Part shown: piece by piece, positions 22,716 through 34,757 of the stretch
Layout: each line of letters opens with the position of its first letter
Numbering within the stretch: the stretch's first letter is position 1
Assembly (NCBI RefSeq): GCF_003473485.1
Contig: NC_053049.1
Span: 14,570,001-14,634,000, forward strand
DNA: 64,000 nt
Source of the DNA: Medicago truncatula
Lineage: Eukaryota > Streptophyta > Magnoliopsida > Fabales > Fabaceae
Direction: 5' to 3'
The notes under the pieces: generated by a model
Seen by the model: only the letters and a program-made list of their open reading frames with translations
Told to the model about the DNA's origin: nothing
Database searches by the model: none
Program-made: the position numbers and the translations under genes

Positions 22716-23740
22716 CCACATCACTCTTAAACCTCTCACCATTCGAGCTGTTTGACCGTGCTGGTTTATTTTTTTATGATAACCTGATAAGTATCATAAG
22801 ATTTGGAATTTCAAGAGCATTGCATACCAAAATTCAAATTTGTAATCAAGTATCATAAGATTTGGAATTGTGTGTATCTCATTTGCTTACTTTCCTCACT
22901 AAAGGTTCAATGATGAGATCAGCTTCCAATATTTTCTCATTTCTCCATCATCCAATTGACAATGTTCTAAACTTTCAAGAATGAAATCCAACTGTTCATT
23001 GTTCCTCATTTAATTTTCTTCTTTCTTTTTCTTATCGTCATCCTTTCTTTCATCATGAAAATTATAAAATTTATCAAATATAACATGGATACTTTTTTTC
23101 AACGGCTTGCATCTTAAGATTGTACATTCTACTACATTTTGATAACGTAGTGTATTACAATATGATAAGATGATATGTTTTGCTTTATATTTTCCAAAAT
23201 TTATATGAAGTTTTGTTTAAGATTTTGGATACACACGCATATTTTTAGGGTGAAACGATTAATTTTTGTTTTTTTAATAAATAAAACGTATAAATAGTAA
23301 AGTATTTGAAAGTTAAACCAAACAAAATCATATGTTTTTTTTATTTTGTGGTTCGGATAACTTAGTTGGTGTTTGGTTTGGCATCTAACCACTTTTACTC
23401 GCTTTTGACAACTCTTCTACGGTGATAAAATAGAAGCTAGGAATACTTGCTTTAAGACAAACACACGTTTGTTGTCAATTTGCCGCGAAAACAAACAAGC
23501 TATTAATAACTTCAAAATCGAACAAAACCGTATTGCGAATAATCTTAACTATACTGCAATAACTTTTGTTTATAATTTTGTTTATATGTCCTTGTTCAAA
23601 AAAAAAAATTGTTTATATGTCGGTTATATATATATTTTTTTAATGAAATATATGTCGATTAATTAAATTGAGCTAATGTGATAAAAAAAAAAAAAAAAAA
23701 TTGACAAGTGCTAATGTGATAATTTATACCTTATATGTTA
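22716..23740. other. Spacer between SINA copies A and B
   Basis: AT-rich DNA with a homopolymer A-run at about 23683-23700. No gene, RNA or clear transposon end seen. Confidence 0.5.
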
Positions 23741-25260
23741 AATAACTTTATACTTGCTTAATGACATGGCCATGTGGCAAAAAATGAAGCACTAGATTAA
23801 TCTTACGGTCTTAAATTTTCGAAAGTTAGGACGCAGTTGGCGCGCAAACTTGGTTATATATATACCCTTCGTTTGTTGAAAACTTAAAAACCCACCAAAA
23901 CCCCTTTTTCTTCATTTCCTCTCTAATGCTCTTCTCATCAATTTTATCGGTCCAGGTATTTTTCTCTTTCTTTTCATCTTCATTCTACTTTTATTTTTTC
24001 AATTTGAATTTTATAGTTGCTACAGTGGTGATTAAGGTTCGATTTTAATTCTATGAGTGTATTGTTTCAATTTTTTTTAATTTTTCTTTTCTCTTTTGAT
24101 TTTGAAATGTGATGCATTTGTTGGTTCTGGTTAGGGTTTTGACTTTTGATTTCCTGCGTTGTTTCACTGCTTGTTCTGTTCTATGGACCACTGACACATA
24201 CACATTGACATCAATAAAAATTTGAAAAAATGAATTAATTGAACATAATCACGTGATACCGGACATGCATTCCATTAGAAGCGACAACACTGTGATTTCC
24301 CGAGTGTGTTTTTGTCGATGGCAGAAGGCTTAGCCTATTTATGACCATTTTTTTGGCGAAGTTATTTTAGTTTGTTTTCTAGTGGTATGTATGAAGCACA
24401 AACATGACACAGACACTGGACACGTCACTGACACGTCAACACCAATAATAATTTGAGAAAATAACATAATTCAATGTAAGTTGCATGTATTGGTGTCATG
24501 TTGGTGCTTGTCGGACACTAGACATGACTTCGATTAGAAGTGTCGGTGCTATAGATATTCATTTTGATGATTGCTGGATGCCTTTCACTTGACTTACTTC
24601 TTTATTAAGACAATGTGTCTTTGTAGTTTGATTCTTGAGGTTTAGGTTTTCTTAGATCACACTTTGATTGCCGATAAGTGTTTTTGATGGCTGAAGGCCA
24701 AAAATCCGTCATATAAACATGCCATTGCAGCTTATGGGACCACCATGGTGGGCATCCCTTCACTAAATGCCTATGGTAGTTGCTAAAATCCTGCTCGCCA
24801 TTCTTCCATAGTGGTGCCATAGCCAGCAGGCAAACTGTTTTTGATACTAACTGTGTTTGGCGGCACAATTTTCTTTTTTTGCATCCATTTCCGTATAATG
24901 TCTTTCGTCAATGTACAAGACCACAGATACAAAACCTGCCTTATTTTACCAGATGATGTTTCATTCTACAATATCAATCCTTAGGAAGAGGACAATTTAC
25001 AAATCTAGTGTTTCTTTTTGGTCTTTTTATCCTTATCCTTTCTCTGCTTCCCTTGAGAACAAGTTTATTGAACCTATGCCTGCGAAGTTCCTTCCGCATT
25101 TGACCTGATCATGTTAATAAAATGTTTGTTTTTTGTCTTTAACTTGTATTCTTTTGGCCTCGTTTATTCGTTTTTAATCAGGACTGGTCTAAGCTAGTTT
25201 TGAAGCTCCTTGTCAAATTTACATTTTTATTGTTCTTGTAAACATAGATTACAATGCCGT
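23741..25260 (+). pseudogene. SINA-type copy B: promoter, leader and partial first intron only
   Basis: The upstream block (GCTAATGTGATAA..., GCGCGCAAAC), leader (AAACCCACCAAAACCCC, donor after 23955) and intron phrases (GACAATGTGTCTTTGTAGTT near 24610; the block around 24950-25100) match copies A and C. The similarity ends near 25240-25260, after AATCAGGACTGGTC, and MITEs follow. No coding exon is present. Confidence 0.7.
23837..23864 (+). promoter_or_regulatory. Promoter of copy B: E2F-like site and TATA box
   Basis: TTGGCGCGCAAAC at 23837-23849 resembles the E2F consensus, and TATATATATA lies at about 23855-23864. Copy A has the related TTGCCGCGCAAAC at 19964-19976. The intact copy C lacks this block upstream of its leader. 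Confidence 0.45.
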
Positions 25261-25282
25261 TTAGTTAAGGAACGATACCAAA

Positions 25283-25403
25283 TACTCCCTTCGTTTTTTA
25301 ATATAAGTAAAATTGACTTTTTAAATTCATACATTTAATGATGTATAAAGGAATGAACCTAAAAAATCAATTTTGCCTTTATACTAAAAAAACGGAGGGA
25401 GTA
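25283..25403. mobile_element. Short Stowaway-type MITE
   Basis: Begins TACTCCCTTCGTTTTTTAATA and ends with the inverse (AAAAAACGGAGGGAGTA), with TA at both borders, 121 bases in all. CTCCCTCCGT ends and TA target duplication define Stowaway elements of the Tc1/mariner superfamily. Confidence 0.8.
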
Positions 25404-25520
25404 AATAGTTAAGGGACCAAAAACGCATTTAAATCTAATTTATTCATAACTAAGTAACATACACCTTTAGTCAATATTATAAAAAAAAATTAATATTTTA
25501 TATTTATTTAATAAATATTG

Positions 25521-25798
25521 TACTACCTCCGTTCATTTTTAATTGTCACATTTTGACATTTTACACAAACCAAGACAATCAACAATTGATACTACTTTTG
25601 ATGTCATAAGCTATACTTTTACTATAATGACCTTATTCATTTAATATTTCATTTCATATATTTCTCTCTCCGCAATAAATAACAAGGATAATATTGGTAA
25701 AACAACATTTAATGTTGTATTGAACTTTGAAAGTGACAGTTAAATAGGAAGAAAAAAAAATCTCCAAAAGTGACACTTAAAAAGGAACGTAGAGAGTA
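25521..25798. mobile_element. Stowaway-type MITE, same family as 60740-61016
   Basis: Starts TACTACCTCCGTTC and ends GGAACGTAGAGAGTA; the ends are inverted repeats. The interior matches the element at 60740-61016 in opposite orientation, including the block around ATTTCTCTCTCCGCAATAA. Confidence 0.8.
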
Positions 25799-25921
25799 TT
25801 TGATTTATAATAAAAATCGTATATATCATCATTAATTACATAAATATAAAATATAGATTTTTATTTATAATAGCGTTTCCTAAAAAAAATAAAATAAAAA
25901 TTGAAGAGCGTAGTTTAAATT

Positions 25922-26094
25922 AGAAAAATGATATTTGTACAACTATTTTGTGATAACTTTTGTACAACTTTCTCTCTCATACTCACATGATGTTCTTATT
26001 CTCTCTCTTCATTGTTTTTGACCAATAAAAAAAGAGAAAAATAAAATTGTCACTAAAATTATCATGAAATGGATGTACATATATCATTGCTCTT
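25922..26094. mobile_element. Unclassified MITE (ATGATATTTGTACAAC ends), copy 1
   Basis: The left end AGAAAAATGATATTTGTACA is mirrored at the right end (GTACATATATCATTGCTCTT). A second copy lies at 30747-30924. Inner parts share a CT-rich block and ACCAATAAAAA/TTGGTAAAAA. Confidence 0.65.
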
Positions 26095-26258
26095 TAAATT
26101 AACTCGACTCGTCCACTCACTCGTTCTGGTCAAAGTCAATAAAATAGCTTTGAATTTCAAAAGAAATACACAAATGAATTAAGGAGCGTGGGGTGGGGTC
26201 CTACTATGTGTTTTAAGCCTTTTTTCCACTGTTTCTATTCCGCATTTTCCCTAGAAAA

Positions 26259-26281
26259 CTCTCTCTCTCTCTCTCTCTCTG
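26259..26281 (+). repeat. CT microsatellite in the leader of SINA copy C
   Basis: About eleven CT units directly upstream of the probable transcription start. CT/GA runs are frequent in plant 5' leaders. Confidence 0.85.
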
Positions 26282-26339
26282 CATGTCTTTAATTTGAATA
26301 TTTCTCGTTCAACTTCCAAACACGCACTCTTCATTTTCT

Positions 26340-28832
26340 TTGTTGAAAACTCAAAACCCACCAAAACCCTTTTCTCATCTTCTATCAAATGTTCTTCTGA
26401 TCAATTTTATCGCTTCAGGTATTTTTTTTTTTCTCTTTCTCTTCTTCGTTATTCTCGTTTTTACGTTTCCGAGTTTCTTCTATTTTTCAATTTTTAGTTT
26501 CAATTTTTGTGTCATTCCCCGTTTTACTCATAGATCTGTTGTTTGTTTGATTTTGAAATCTTATGCATTTGTTGCTTGATGTTAGGGTTTTAATCACCAT
26601 GCGTATTTGAATGGTTTGCACATTTTGTTCTGTTTAAGTTTAAGGTTTGTGTTTGGTTAATTTCTTTCTTCTTAGGTTCCTTTTTATTTGTTTGGTCGAT
26701 CAATGGAGCGTTTTGGAAAGTTTGAAACACTGACACCGGACACGAAACCATATGTCGACACCAATAATACTAAGAAAAATGACATAATTCAATGTAATCG
26801 CATGTGTCGTGATGGTGTCGGACACCGGACATGCCTTCGATCAGAAGTGTCAGTGCTATAGAGATAATATAAATTTTGATGGTTGTTGGGTATCTTTCAC
26901 TTGACTTTCTCCTTTATTAGGACAATGTGTCTTTGTAGTTTGATTCTCGAGGTTTAGGTTTGTTTTGATCACTCTTTGATTCCCCGAAACTGTTCTCGAT
27001 GGTAGAAAATTGATAGTCTGCTATATAAACATGCCCTTGTGGGCCTATGTCGCCGCCATGGTAGGCATCCCTTCACAAATTGCTTATGTTTGTTGTTAAA
27101 ATATCCACCACGCCATTTTGCCATAGCGACCCCATGGCTGCTGTTCAAGAGCATTGCTGATCAGTAGGAAAGCTGTTTTTGATACTGAGTGTGTTTTGTG
27201 CAATGAACCACAAACAGACCTTCAATTTGTCGTGTCCTGGTATCGGACACATGTCACTGTCCGACACCGACTCATATGTATATTGAATTATGTCATTTTC
27301 TCAAATGATTATCGGTACCCATGTCGTGTGTCTGTGCCAGTGTTTCATAGGTTTTCCAGAATTCGTGTTCTAATTGATCTGCACCATGGCCTTATTTTAC
27401 CAAATGATGTTTTATATTATAATGTCAATGCTTAGGAAGGGAACAATTTATGATTCAAATGTCTCTCTATTGTCTTTTTATCCTTGTCTTTTTTTCTACC
27501 TTCTTTGAGAACCAATTCATTGACCCTATGCCTGCAAAGCCCCATATTTGACCTGGTCATGTTAATAAACTTTGATTATTTTCGTGTCTTTATTCTGTAT
27601 TTTTTTGGGCTTGTTTATTTGTAACTAATCAGGACTGGTCAAAGCTAGTAGTTGTGAAGAACCATGTCAATTTTTTGTTTTTAAATATACACACATCGAT
27701 TTCATCACCATTTCTTTTGATGAGTTGGGTTTGACTTTTGAGCTATACTATTTATATTAATGATCAATTCTACTAGTCATTGCTTTGGACGGCATCCAAT
27801 GCTTTCCTAAAGTTTCACTTTGACAATTTTTTTGGTCACTGTTGTTGCTCTTATGCACAGGGGATAATGTAATATAGAAATGATACATGATTAAACCTTA
27901 TTCTCAAGGATATTCTTAAAAGGGTTAATTTTGTAATAAAGTTGTTTGGTATAAGCTGTTGATTACTCTACTTGACTGCCTCAATATATTCAGCTTATAT
28001 AGGAGTTATACCAGTTAGGCCCTAATAAAATGCCCATGAAGCAAGGGTACATACCTGTTCCAAGCAGACGACTACATGTAGCTGATAGTGATGCATACCA
28101 AAATTACTTTTAAAAACTAAAATGTAATTGGATACTCGACCTGAGTACTTTTTATATTCTGTTGAGGCAAAATCATTGTTGTTTAGTCAAAAAGAATTTT
28201 AAAGAAATATGTTTTTCGTTGCTTAAATGGTCTTTCTGATTAGTAAAAAAAAGGTCTTTCTGAAAAAAGTGATTTTTGATGGAGCAGAAAGTATCTTTTT
28301 GCCTTTTTGTAGTTTAAGTTGGGAAGCATATAAAATGACTCCCAAGAACAGAACTAAGATTTGGTAAGTAGTGGAACTTGTTTGGATGAAATTGACGTTG
28401 GCTTAGGTCTGCTGTAATGTTTAAAATGTTGATAGTAAATGATATTTCCTGATGGAAGTGTGTGAAAAATGGTTGGCTTATGGTAAACTCTCCATATAAT
28501 TCAATGGTGATTACCTTTTGTAGGGTTTTATTTTCAATGGCAAATGTTTGTGCTTTTGGATGCTCAATGTGTCTTGTTTTTCTTTCATAAATTCAGTCAG
28601 TCAAAATTTACCCCTTATTAATCCATTCTAGAGTTTGTAAATTTGCTTTGAAACCAAATTTGATCATGTTATAGAAAATCAATGGACGACGATGAAATAT
28701 TTCCCAGTGTTTGTCATTTAAGCTGGTCAGGGGATGTAATACCTGACTACTTATGCTATATTAACAGTATAACGAAAGTAAACAAGAATAACTCTATTGA
28801 TTTTAATTCCAATGTCTTTTCTCCTCTCACAG
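26340..28832 (+). other. SINA copy C: non-coding leader exon and long 5' intron
   Basis: The leader exon (AACTCAAAACCCACCAAAACC...) ends at 26418 before GTATTT; the best acceptor before the coding exon is the CTCACAG ending at 28832. The leader exon and donor are conserved in all three copies. If this model is right, intron 1 is about 2.4 kb and is the part that was triplicated. The splice sites are predictions. Confidence 0.6.
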
Positions 28833-28858
28833 GGCCGCTGGGGATTTCTCTTGCTAGC

Positions 28859-30411
28859 ATGGCATTGAGTAATCCACTCTTTGATGATATACGAAGCAAC
28901 ATTGATGTTGATCCTCCTCAAAAGGAAGAGTCAACAGATGTTGGTATATTGGTGAATGATCCTGCACAAACTGCTCTTAAACCTACTGGGACTGTTTTAA
29001 GCAGTGTTCGTGAGCTTCTAGAGTGTCCTGTATGCCTGAATGCTATGTACCCTCCAATCCATCAGGTTATTTATGACTTACTCATGATGGTTTTATTGTT
29101 GATTTTTTGGGTTCTTGAGATAGCATGTTTTTATAGGAATTGGGCATGAAATGGTGTTACTGCATATTAGATTGGAGAAAAAGAAAAAATTAATTCTGAT
29201 TTTTGTAGTAATTAAAAACTAAAACAATTTTTCGTTGAGGTATGTCATAAGAACAAACTTAGTAATGGGGTGTTATTTTCATCATTCAACATTTGTCATT
29301 CCATTTCTTGCCTAGCTGTGAGAATATCGGTGATTTCCTTTTGATTCAAATTGAATATCCTCTAAAAATAAAAGAGAATTTATTTGGAAAATTTAGTTAA
29401 CTTCTTTACCGACGTTGCTATTGCAGTGTTCGAATGGTCACACTATATGCTCAGATTGCAAACCTAGAGTACATAACCGGTGCCCTACTTGTAGGCATGA
29501 GCTGGGAAATATTAGATGTCTAGCACTGGAGAAGGTGGCTGCATCTTTTGCACTCCCCTGTAAATTCAAAGATTTTGGGTGCATCGGTATATATCCATAC
29601 TACAACAAGCCAGAACATGAATCTCAATGTTCATATAGACCCTATAACTGTCCATATGCTGGTTCAGAATGCTCTGTTGTGGGTGATATAAACTACTTGG
29701 TGACCCATCTGAAAGAAGATCACAAAGTGGACATGCACAATGGTAGCACTTTTAACCATCGTTATGTCAAATCAAATCCTCAAGATGTTGAAAATGCAAC
29801 ATGGATGTTAACGGTATTGTTTTTTTGAACTTTTTTCTCCTTTCCTTCTACTGACTAAGCAAATTTTCTAGGCTATAATGAGAGTGTTGAATTTAAGCAA
29901 TGTGATTAACCATGCAACTTTCTTTACTTGGATAAACAAGAAAATTTCAATATTGCCTATTGTGGAACATCTGAGTAACTTCATGTTTTAAAAGAACTAT
30001 ATGTACAAGGGTCTTATATAGGCTTTTTATTTTTATTTCAACAAAATAATTGGCTTTTACGTGATTTTTGAATTACACACTGGTTTCCAGGTTTTCAGCT
30101 GTTTTGGTAAGTACTTTTGTCTACATTTTGAAACTTTTCAACTTGGAATGGCTCCTGTCTACATAGCCTTTTTGCGGTTCATGGGTGAAGATAGTGAAGC
30201 AAAAAATTATAGCTACAGTCTAGAGGTAGGCGGAAATGGGAGGAAGATGGTTTGGCAAGGAGTGCCAAGAAGCATCAGGGAAAGTCATAGCAAGATCCGC
30301 GACAGTTTTGATGGTCTTATTATTCAGAGGAATATGGCGCTTTTCTTTTCAGGTGGTGACCGGAAAGAGTTGAAGCTAAGGGTTACTGGTAGGATTTGGA
30401 AAGAACAATGA
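28859..30411 (+). CDS. SINA/SIAH-type RING E3 ubiquitin ligase (SINAT family), intact copy C
   Basis: Three coding exons: 28859-29065, 29427-29813, 30091-30411; all borders are GT/AG and the sum is 304 residues, normal for plant SINAT proteins. RING of C3HC4 type: C56-x2-C59, C70-x3-H74, C77-x2-C80, C88-x2-C91. The SINA zinc-finger and substrate-binding domain covers about 98-300 (HRYVKSNPQDVENATWMLTV, FSGGDRKELKLRVTGRIWKEQ at the end). Known SINAT proteins dimerise and attach ubiquitin to targets such as transcription factors and autophagy regulators; the targets here are unknown. I chose the ATG at 28859 because an in-frame ATG at 28682 would add 59 residues unlike SINAT proteins and a good acceptor lies just before 28833. 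Confidence 0.92.
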
Positions 30412-30746
30412 CAAGAAGGAATTGATGTCCGTTCTTCGACTAGAAATTATATTTAGACTAATTGATGTCCGGAAAGACTAGGAATTAATGACCGGAAATT
30501 ATATCTAGTCGTATTTTGTGATTTAGGAAGCAATCTCTCTTTGCTTATCCTTTCATTAAATGCATGAACATGAAGCTGTACTTCATATCATTATGACAGT
30601 TTTTGTTCTATGAATGTTAATGATTGAAAGTAATTGTGAAAATTTTGCAAGCACGTGATGACAAGCTACACTTAATAGCATGTGAAATTATGTCATGTTT
30701 GTCGATTTACAATATGTCTTGTGAACCTGTTTTGATATTTGAAGAA

Positions 30747-30924
30747 TGAGTAATGATATCTGAACAATTATTTTGGTATAACTTTTGTGACAACTTTGTT
30801 GTTCTCTCTTCTCATTGGTAAAAAACAATGGAGCGAGAAAAAGAAAGAGAGAGAATAAGAAGATAATGCGAGTATGAGAGAGAAAGTTGTAAAAAAATAG
30901 TTGTACAAATATCATTTCTCTTGA
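30747..30924. mobile_element. Unclassified MITE (ATGATATTTGTACAAC ends), copy 2
   Basis: Same family as 25922-26094: starts TGAGTAATGATATCTGAACA and ends GTTGTACAAATATCATTTCTC. The two copies flank the intact SINA gene, one on each side. Confidence 0.65.
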
Positions 30925-31350
30925 AGGATTTGTGGTTTTTTAAAGTGGGAAGGTGTTTTTTAGTTGTTTTAATAACTAATAGATCATTGAAAAAATAACG
31001 GGTAAAATTATAATGCACTGGAAAAGTTGTAACACCATAATTATACGAATATCTATATATCAGCGTATAAGGCATAAGCATAGGAGTATAAGTATAAAAA
31101 CCAAATATTCTATGATTCACCATATCTCATGTATAACTGTTAGGAATAATTGGGATCCTAATCTTTTTTTTTTTTTAAGAAAATTGGGATCCTAATCTTG
31201 TGTATATATTGATTGTTTTGTGAATAAACAACATAAGACAGTGTACATCTTGTCTGTGATATTTCTCACCAAACATGAGAAAGAAAGACGCTCAAATATG
31301 AGATTCTAAAGCCACTGGCCATGATGATGGGTGGAGATGATAGAATCTAT
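30925..31350. other. Intergenic DNA downstream of the SINA gene
   Basis: AT-rich; a short phrase TTGGGATCCTAATCTT is repeated at 31149-31165 and 31184-31199 around a T-run. Nothing else recognised. Confidence 0.5.
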
Positions 31351-31631
31351 TACTCTGTTTTTAAAATGAATGTCGGGTTTCTACACAAATATTAAAAAAT
31401 ACATTAATTAAACGAAAGAGATATGTTATTTTGCCAAATTATCCTAATCAACTATTGGTTTGTTTTTCGTTAAAGAAAAAATAATATTTTGGAAGTAGTG
31501 TATATAGTATTATTAACTAAAGGGTACAATTGAAAAAAAAATATTATTATTGCATTAGAAATTAAAAGTGACATTCATTTTAAAACAATTTTTTTTGCTA
31601 AAACGACACTCATTTTAAAACGGATGAAGTA
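31351..31631. mobile_element. Diverged Stowaway-like MITE
   Basis: Begins TACTCTGTTTTTAAAATGAA and ends TCATTTTAAAACGGATGAAGTA, inverted copies of each other, with TA borders. Near its right end a further CATTTTAAAAC block suggests internal duplication. Confidence 0.65.
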
Positions 31632-32845
31632 TTTTTTAAGTTTTATGGGCTTATGGCAATTGAGATTATTTATATTTAAAATATGGAGCTTCAAATGCAA
31701 ATTTCAAAAAATTTGATTATGAAAAACAATTTTGATTACTCAATCTCATATGAAACTATCAAGTGAAAATAAAAAATAAAATCAATTGATGGGGTCAAGT
31801 GTAAGTTTTTTATTGTGATCACCTGTAGAGAAGTTTGATTAAAGTTGCTTATAGATTCTTAAATGTTATATAGAAATTTGACCCTCCAAAAAATAACTTA
31901 AGCAACTAAAAAAATCACATTGAAAAGGTTAAAACGCATTTTATTCTCATTTATAATTAAACATGATTGCCATCAATGGAATTCCTCTTCCTATTTGTTT
32001 ATGCGAATTTCGGACCCAACTATTAAACATAACTTTTTCTTTACGTGTTTAATCAAATGGAGGAGGGAAGCTCACATAAAAATCTACCCCATTCGGTGTC
32101 AATGTTTCAATTTCGTTGTCATTGGCAACCGTCCATCGTATACACCCAATGAGAAACAATACAATTTAACGGCACTGCCATCCAACCAGTTCGTCTTTTT
32201 TGGTTTGTGGTTTCCGTAAAGTCATATTTATAAGACATAAATAATAAACAAGTGAATGATCAAATATAACTAAAGACAATCAACAGATGGATTTCCACTT
32301 AGTTTATTATTTGTAACATAAAATACTACTTTCTTTATTTAATAAGTGTACCAAAATACATCATCTAAACACTTTGTATCCTTTTGTGGACGGTACTCAT
32401 TCAAACGTATGTCATAACAAATCCTAATTTCTTGGATTTGGGGTTTGGAATGCCATTGGAACTGTCTCCGATGCATCAAAACTGTGGTTGTGTTTCCAGT
32501 GCATGATCGTTTAGGTTAAGGGTTTTAGTCGAATTTGGAACAACGCCTGTTGAAAAGAGTATAAAAGATCATCAAGTTTATGATAATTTTCAATGGCCCA
32601 TGAAAAATATTCTTCTTTTTAGGTAAAATGTTCATACATACGTACGACTCCCATGATCATTCCATTGAATTTTCCAAAAGTCTTCATCTACTCCCATTAG
32701 ATTGGACCAAATGGAAACTCAACTGAGTCTGCATTGTAGATTTGGCATAAATGAAGTCTATTGTAAATCATAAGGATTAAAATTCATAAATAAATATTTC
32801 TTACTTCTAAAAATAATCAATAGAACCCTATCTCATCAAGACAAG
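31632..32845. other. Intergenic DNA, nothing recognised
   Basis: The longest frame here (31920-32219) has no features of a known protein and unlikely composition. No RNA gene or clear repeat border seen. Confidence 0.5.
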
Positions 32846-33460
32846 ATGAGCCACTTACTTCTTACCTTAGAAATTTTTTTTGTTTATTAACAGGAGTTAG
32901 TAATGATTTTCTAGACACGAAGCATCGTAATTTTTTATTGCATCAGAATTTGAGTTGTTTTAATGGCTTTCAAAACTATATTACTTATACTTACCTTTCT
33001 AATTCAAATGACAACCGTTGGTATTTACAATTTCGTATTCGTAGTTATGCAGTGGCCTCCATCCACCTGCACAGAAAATCCATCAAGATACACCTAAAAT
33101 TCAAATACAATTGAAAGATTTAAATTTCATGGAATTTGGCCGAGGAGCTCTACTATCTCTAGTCCGCTGAGGTGCGTCGCTAAAGGATTGGCGGGTGCAT
33201 CTTGATGGATTTTCTCTACATGTGGCTGGAGGCCACTGCATACAAATACGAAATTGTACATACTAGCACTTGTCATTTTAATTATAAAGGGATTATAAAG
33301 GTAATAAAAGAAACATAGCTTGGACAGTCATTAAAGCTACTCTAAAATTATGATGCAAGCTAATAAAAAATTACGATGCTTCGGTGTCCACAAAAGCATT
33401 ACTAACTCCTATTTATAACCTAAAAAAATAAAATTCTTTGGTAAGAAGTAAGTGGCTCAT
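32846..33460. repeat. 615-base inverted repeat (long hairpin)
   Basis: The left end ATGAGCCACTTACTTCTTACC is mirrored at 33440-33460, and further blocks pair along the arms (GGAGTTAGTAATG with CATTACTAACTCC; ACGAAGCATCGTAATTTTTTA with its inverse). The inner part is best kept: 33046-33093 and 33195-33242 pair over 48 bases with about five mismatches. The loop is about 100 bases. It could be a foldback MITE, or a source of small RNAs if transcribed. Confidence 0.85.
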
Positions 33461-33869
33461 GTGTTTTTCTCCTTCAAAGTAGTTAGATGAGTAGTTCACA
33501 CACAAATATGGTGTGATACTTAGTCGCGTAGATAGGGGATTTAATTTTTGAGGAATGTTAACAACACTCTCTTTTCAACACTTTTTCTACCACTCATTTT
33601 TTTATTGGAAGAAATTAAAATATGTCCCACCACTTTGTGTAAGTTCAATTTTGAAAGTGTAGGCGCACAATAATTTAAACCAACAAGAGAGTGAGTATTA
33701 GAGAGAGTGTTGCTAACATTGCTCTCAATCTTTTTAACTTTTAGAATTATCAAAGTTCTTTAGTTATTTTTTCTTTTAATTTTATCATTTATTTAAACAA
33801 CTAAATGTACAAATTTGTCATTTTTTCCCAATCAAATAACTAATTTATATATTTATCACATGTATAATA

Positions 33870-33901
<32 letters not shown>

Positions 33902-33920
33902 ATAGTAAAGATATAATTAT
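33461..33920. other. Intergenic DNA with an (ATT)n microsatellite at about 33867-33898
   Basis: About ten ATT units. The rest is AT-rich with no recognised gene. Confidence 0.7.
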
Positions 33921-33942
33921 TATAAAGGCTATTGGTTTGGTG

Positions 33943-34104
33943 ATGGCAAATGGAAAATAAGCTAATGAGATGAGATTTAGAGCTAAAGCTTTGAGTGATA
34001 ATGGAGAGAAAGCTATACTTGTTGGAGGGTCTTCTCATGCCAATTTGATACAAATAATTGAGGAGCTTAAGTCACTCAAATATCAAAAGCTCTATGGTAA
34101 TTAA
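33943..34104 (+). pseudogene. C-terminal scrap of a UDP-glycosyltransferase
   Basis: One frame reads MRFRAKALSDNGEKAILVGG then SSHANLIQIIEELK and ends in a stop, which resembles the last 50 residues of plant family-1 glycosyltransferases (RAKxLxxxAxxAVxxGGSS...NL...I). An in-frame TAA follows the fifth codon from the ATG at 33943, and the PSPG sugar-donor motif that should lie upstream is missing. No neighbouring exon was found. Confidence 0.5.
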
Positions 34105-34316
34105 TTAGGCCAATTTAAATATTCTTGCTTGCTTTTAAAAACAATATTATATACAAGTGAATAAAGTGCGACAACTGTACAATTAATAAGCTAACAGTTA
34201 CACTTTTGACTTAATCACAACTATAACAGTTTGGAGTTTGGAAAATTTTAAGTAAAAGGTGGTTTATGGTATTTAATTTTTAAAAAATGATACATAAAAT
34301 AAAATTAGGGTTTTTG

Positions 34317-34476
34317 TTAACGAGTGCCCTTAGGGCACTCTCTTTAAGATTTTTCAATTAAAAAATTATTCCATATAAAAGTTTAACACTTCAATTTCCG
34401 ATGCATTAAATGCACAATTTTCCATAAAAATTTACTATTTAAAGTCCTTAAAGAATGCTCTAAGGGCACTCGTTAA
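34317..34476. mobile_element. MITE with TTAACGAGTGCCCTTAGGGC ends
   Basis: The left end TTAACGAGTGCCCTTAGGGC is mirrored on the right by GCTCTAAGGGCACTCGTTAA; each inverted repeat is about 30 bases. 160 bases in all. The superfamily and target duplication are not clear. Confidence 0.75.
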
Positions 34477-34494
34477 TATTTCTCATAAAACTAT

Positions 34495-34757
34495 TACTTC
34501 CTCCGTTTCAAAATACATGTCCAATTTTTGCAATGTGCACTATTCACTTGACTTACTTTGACCATATTTTTTAACTAATGTATAAATACAAATATTAGCA
34601 TGTAAGATGTTGTTTGATTTGTCTCGACAAATATTTTCAAAATATTAAATTTTTATAATTTTTTACTTTAGATAATTAAAGATATTAACGGTCAAAATTG
34701 TGCATTGACATATGTGAAGTGGTTGACTTGGACATGTATTTTGAAACGGAGGGAGTA
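34495..34757. mobile_element. Stowaway-type MITE (263 bases)
   Basis: Starts TACTTCCTCCGTTTCAAAAT and ends ATTTTGAAACGGAGGGAGTA, long inverted repeats with TA borders. Confidence 0.85.

Noticed and set aside
28682..28858. Upstream ATG giving a 59-residue longer SINA protein
   Set aside because: The extension is unlike SINAT proteins and a good acceptor (CTCACAG at 28832) lies inside it, so it is probably intron.
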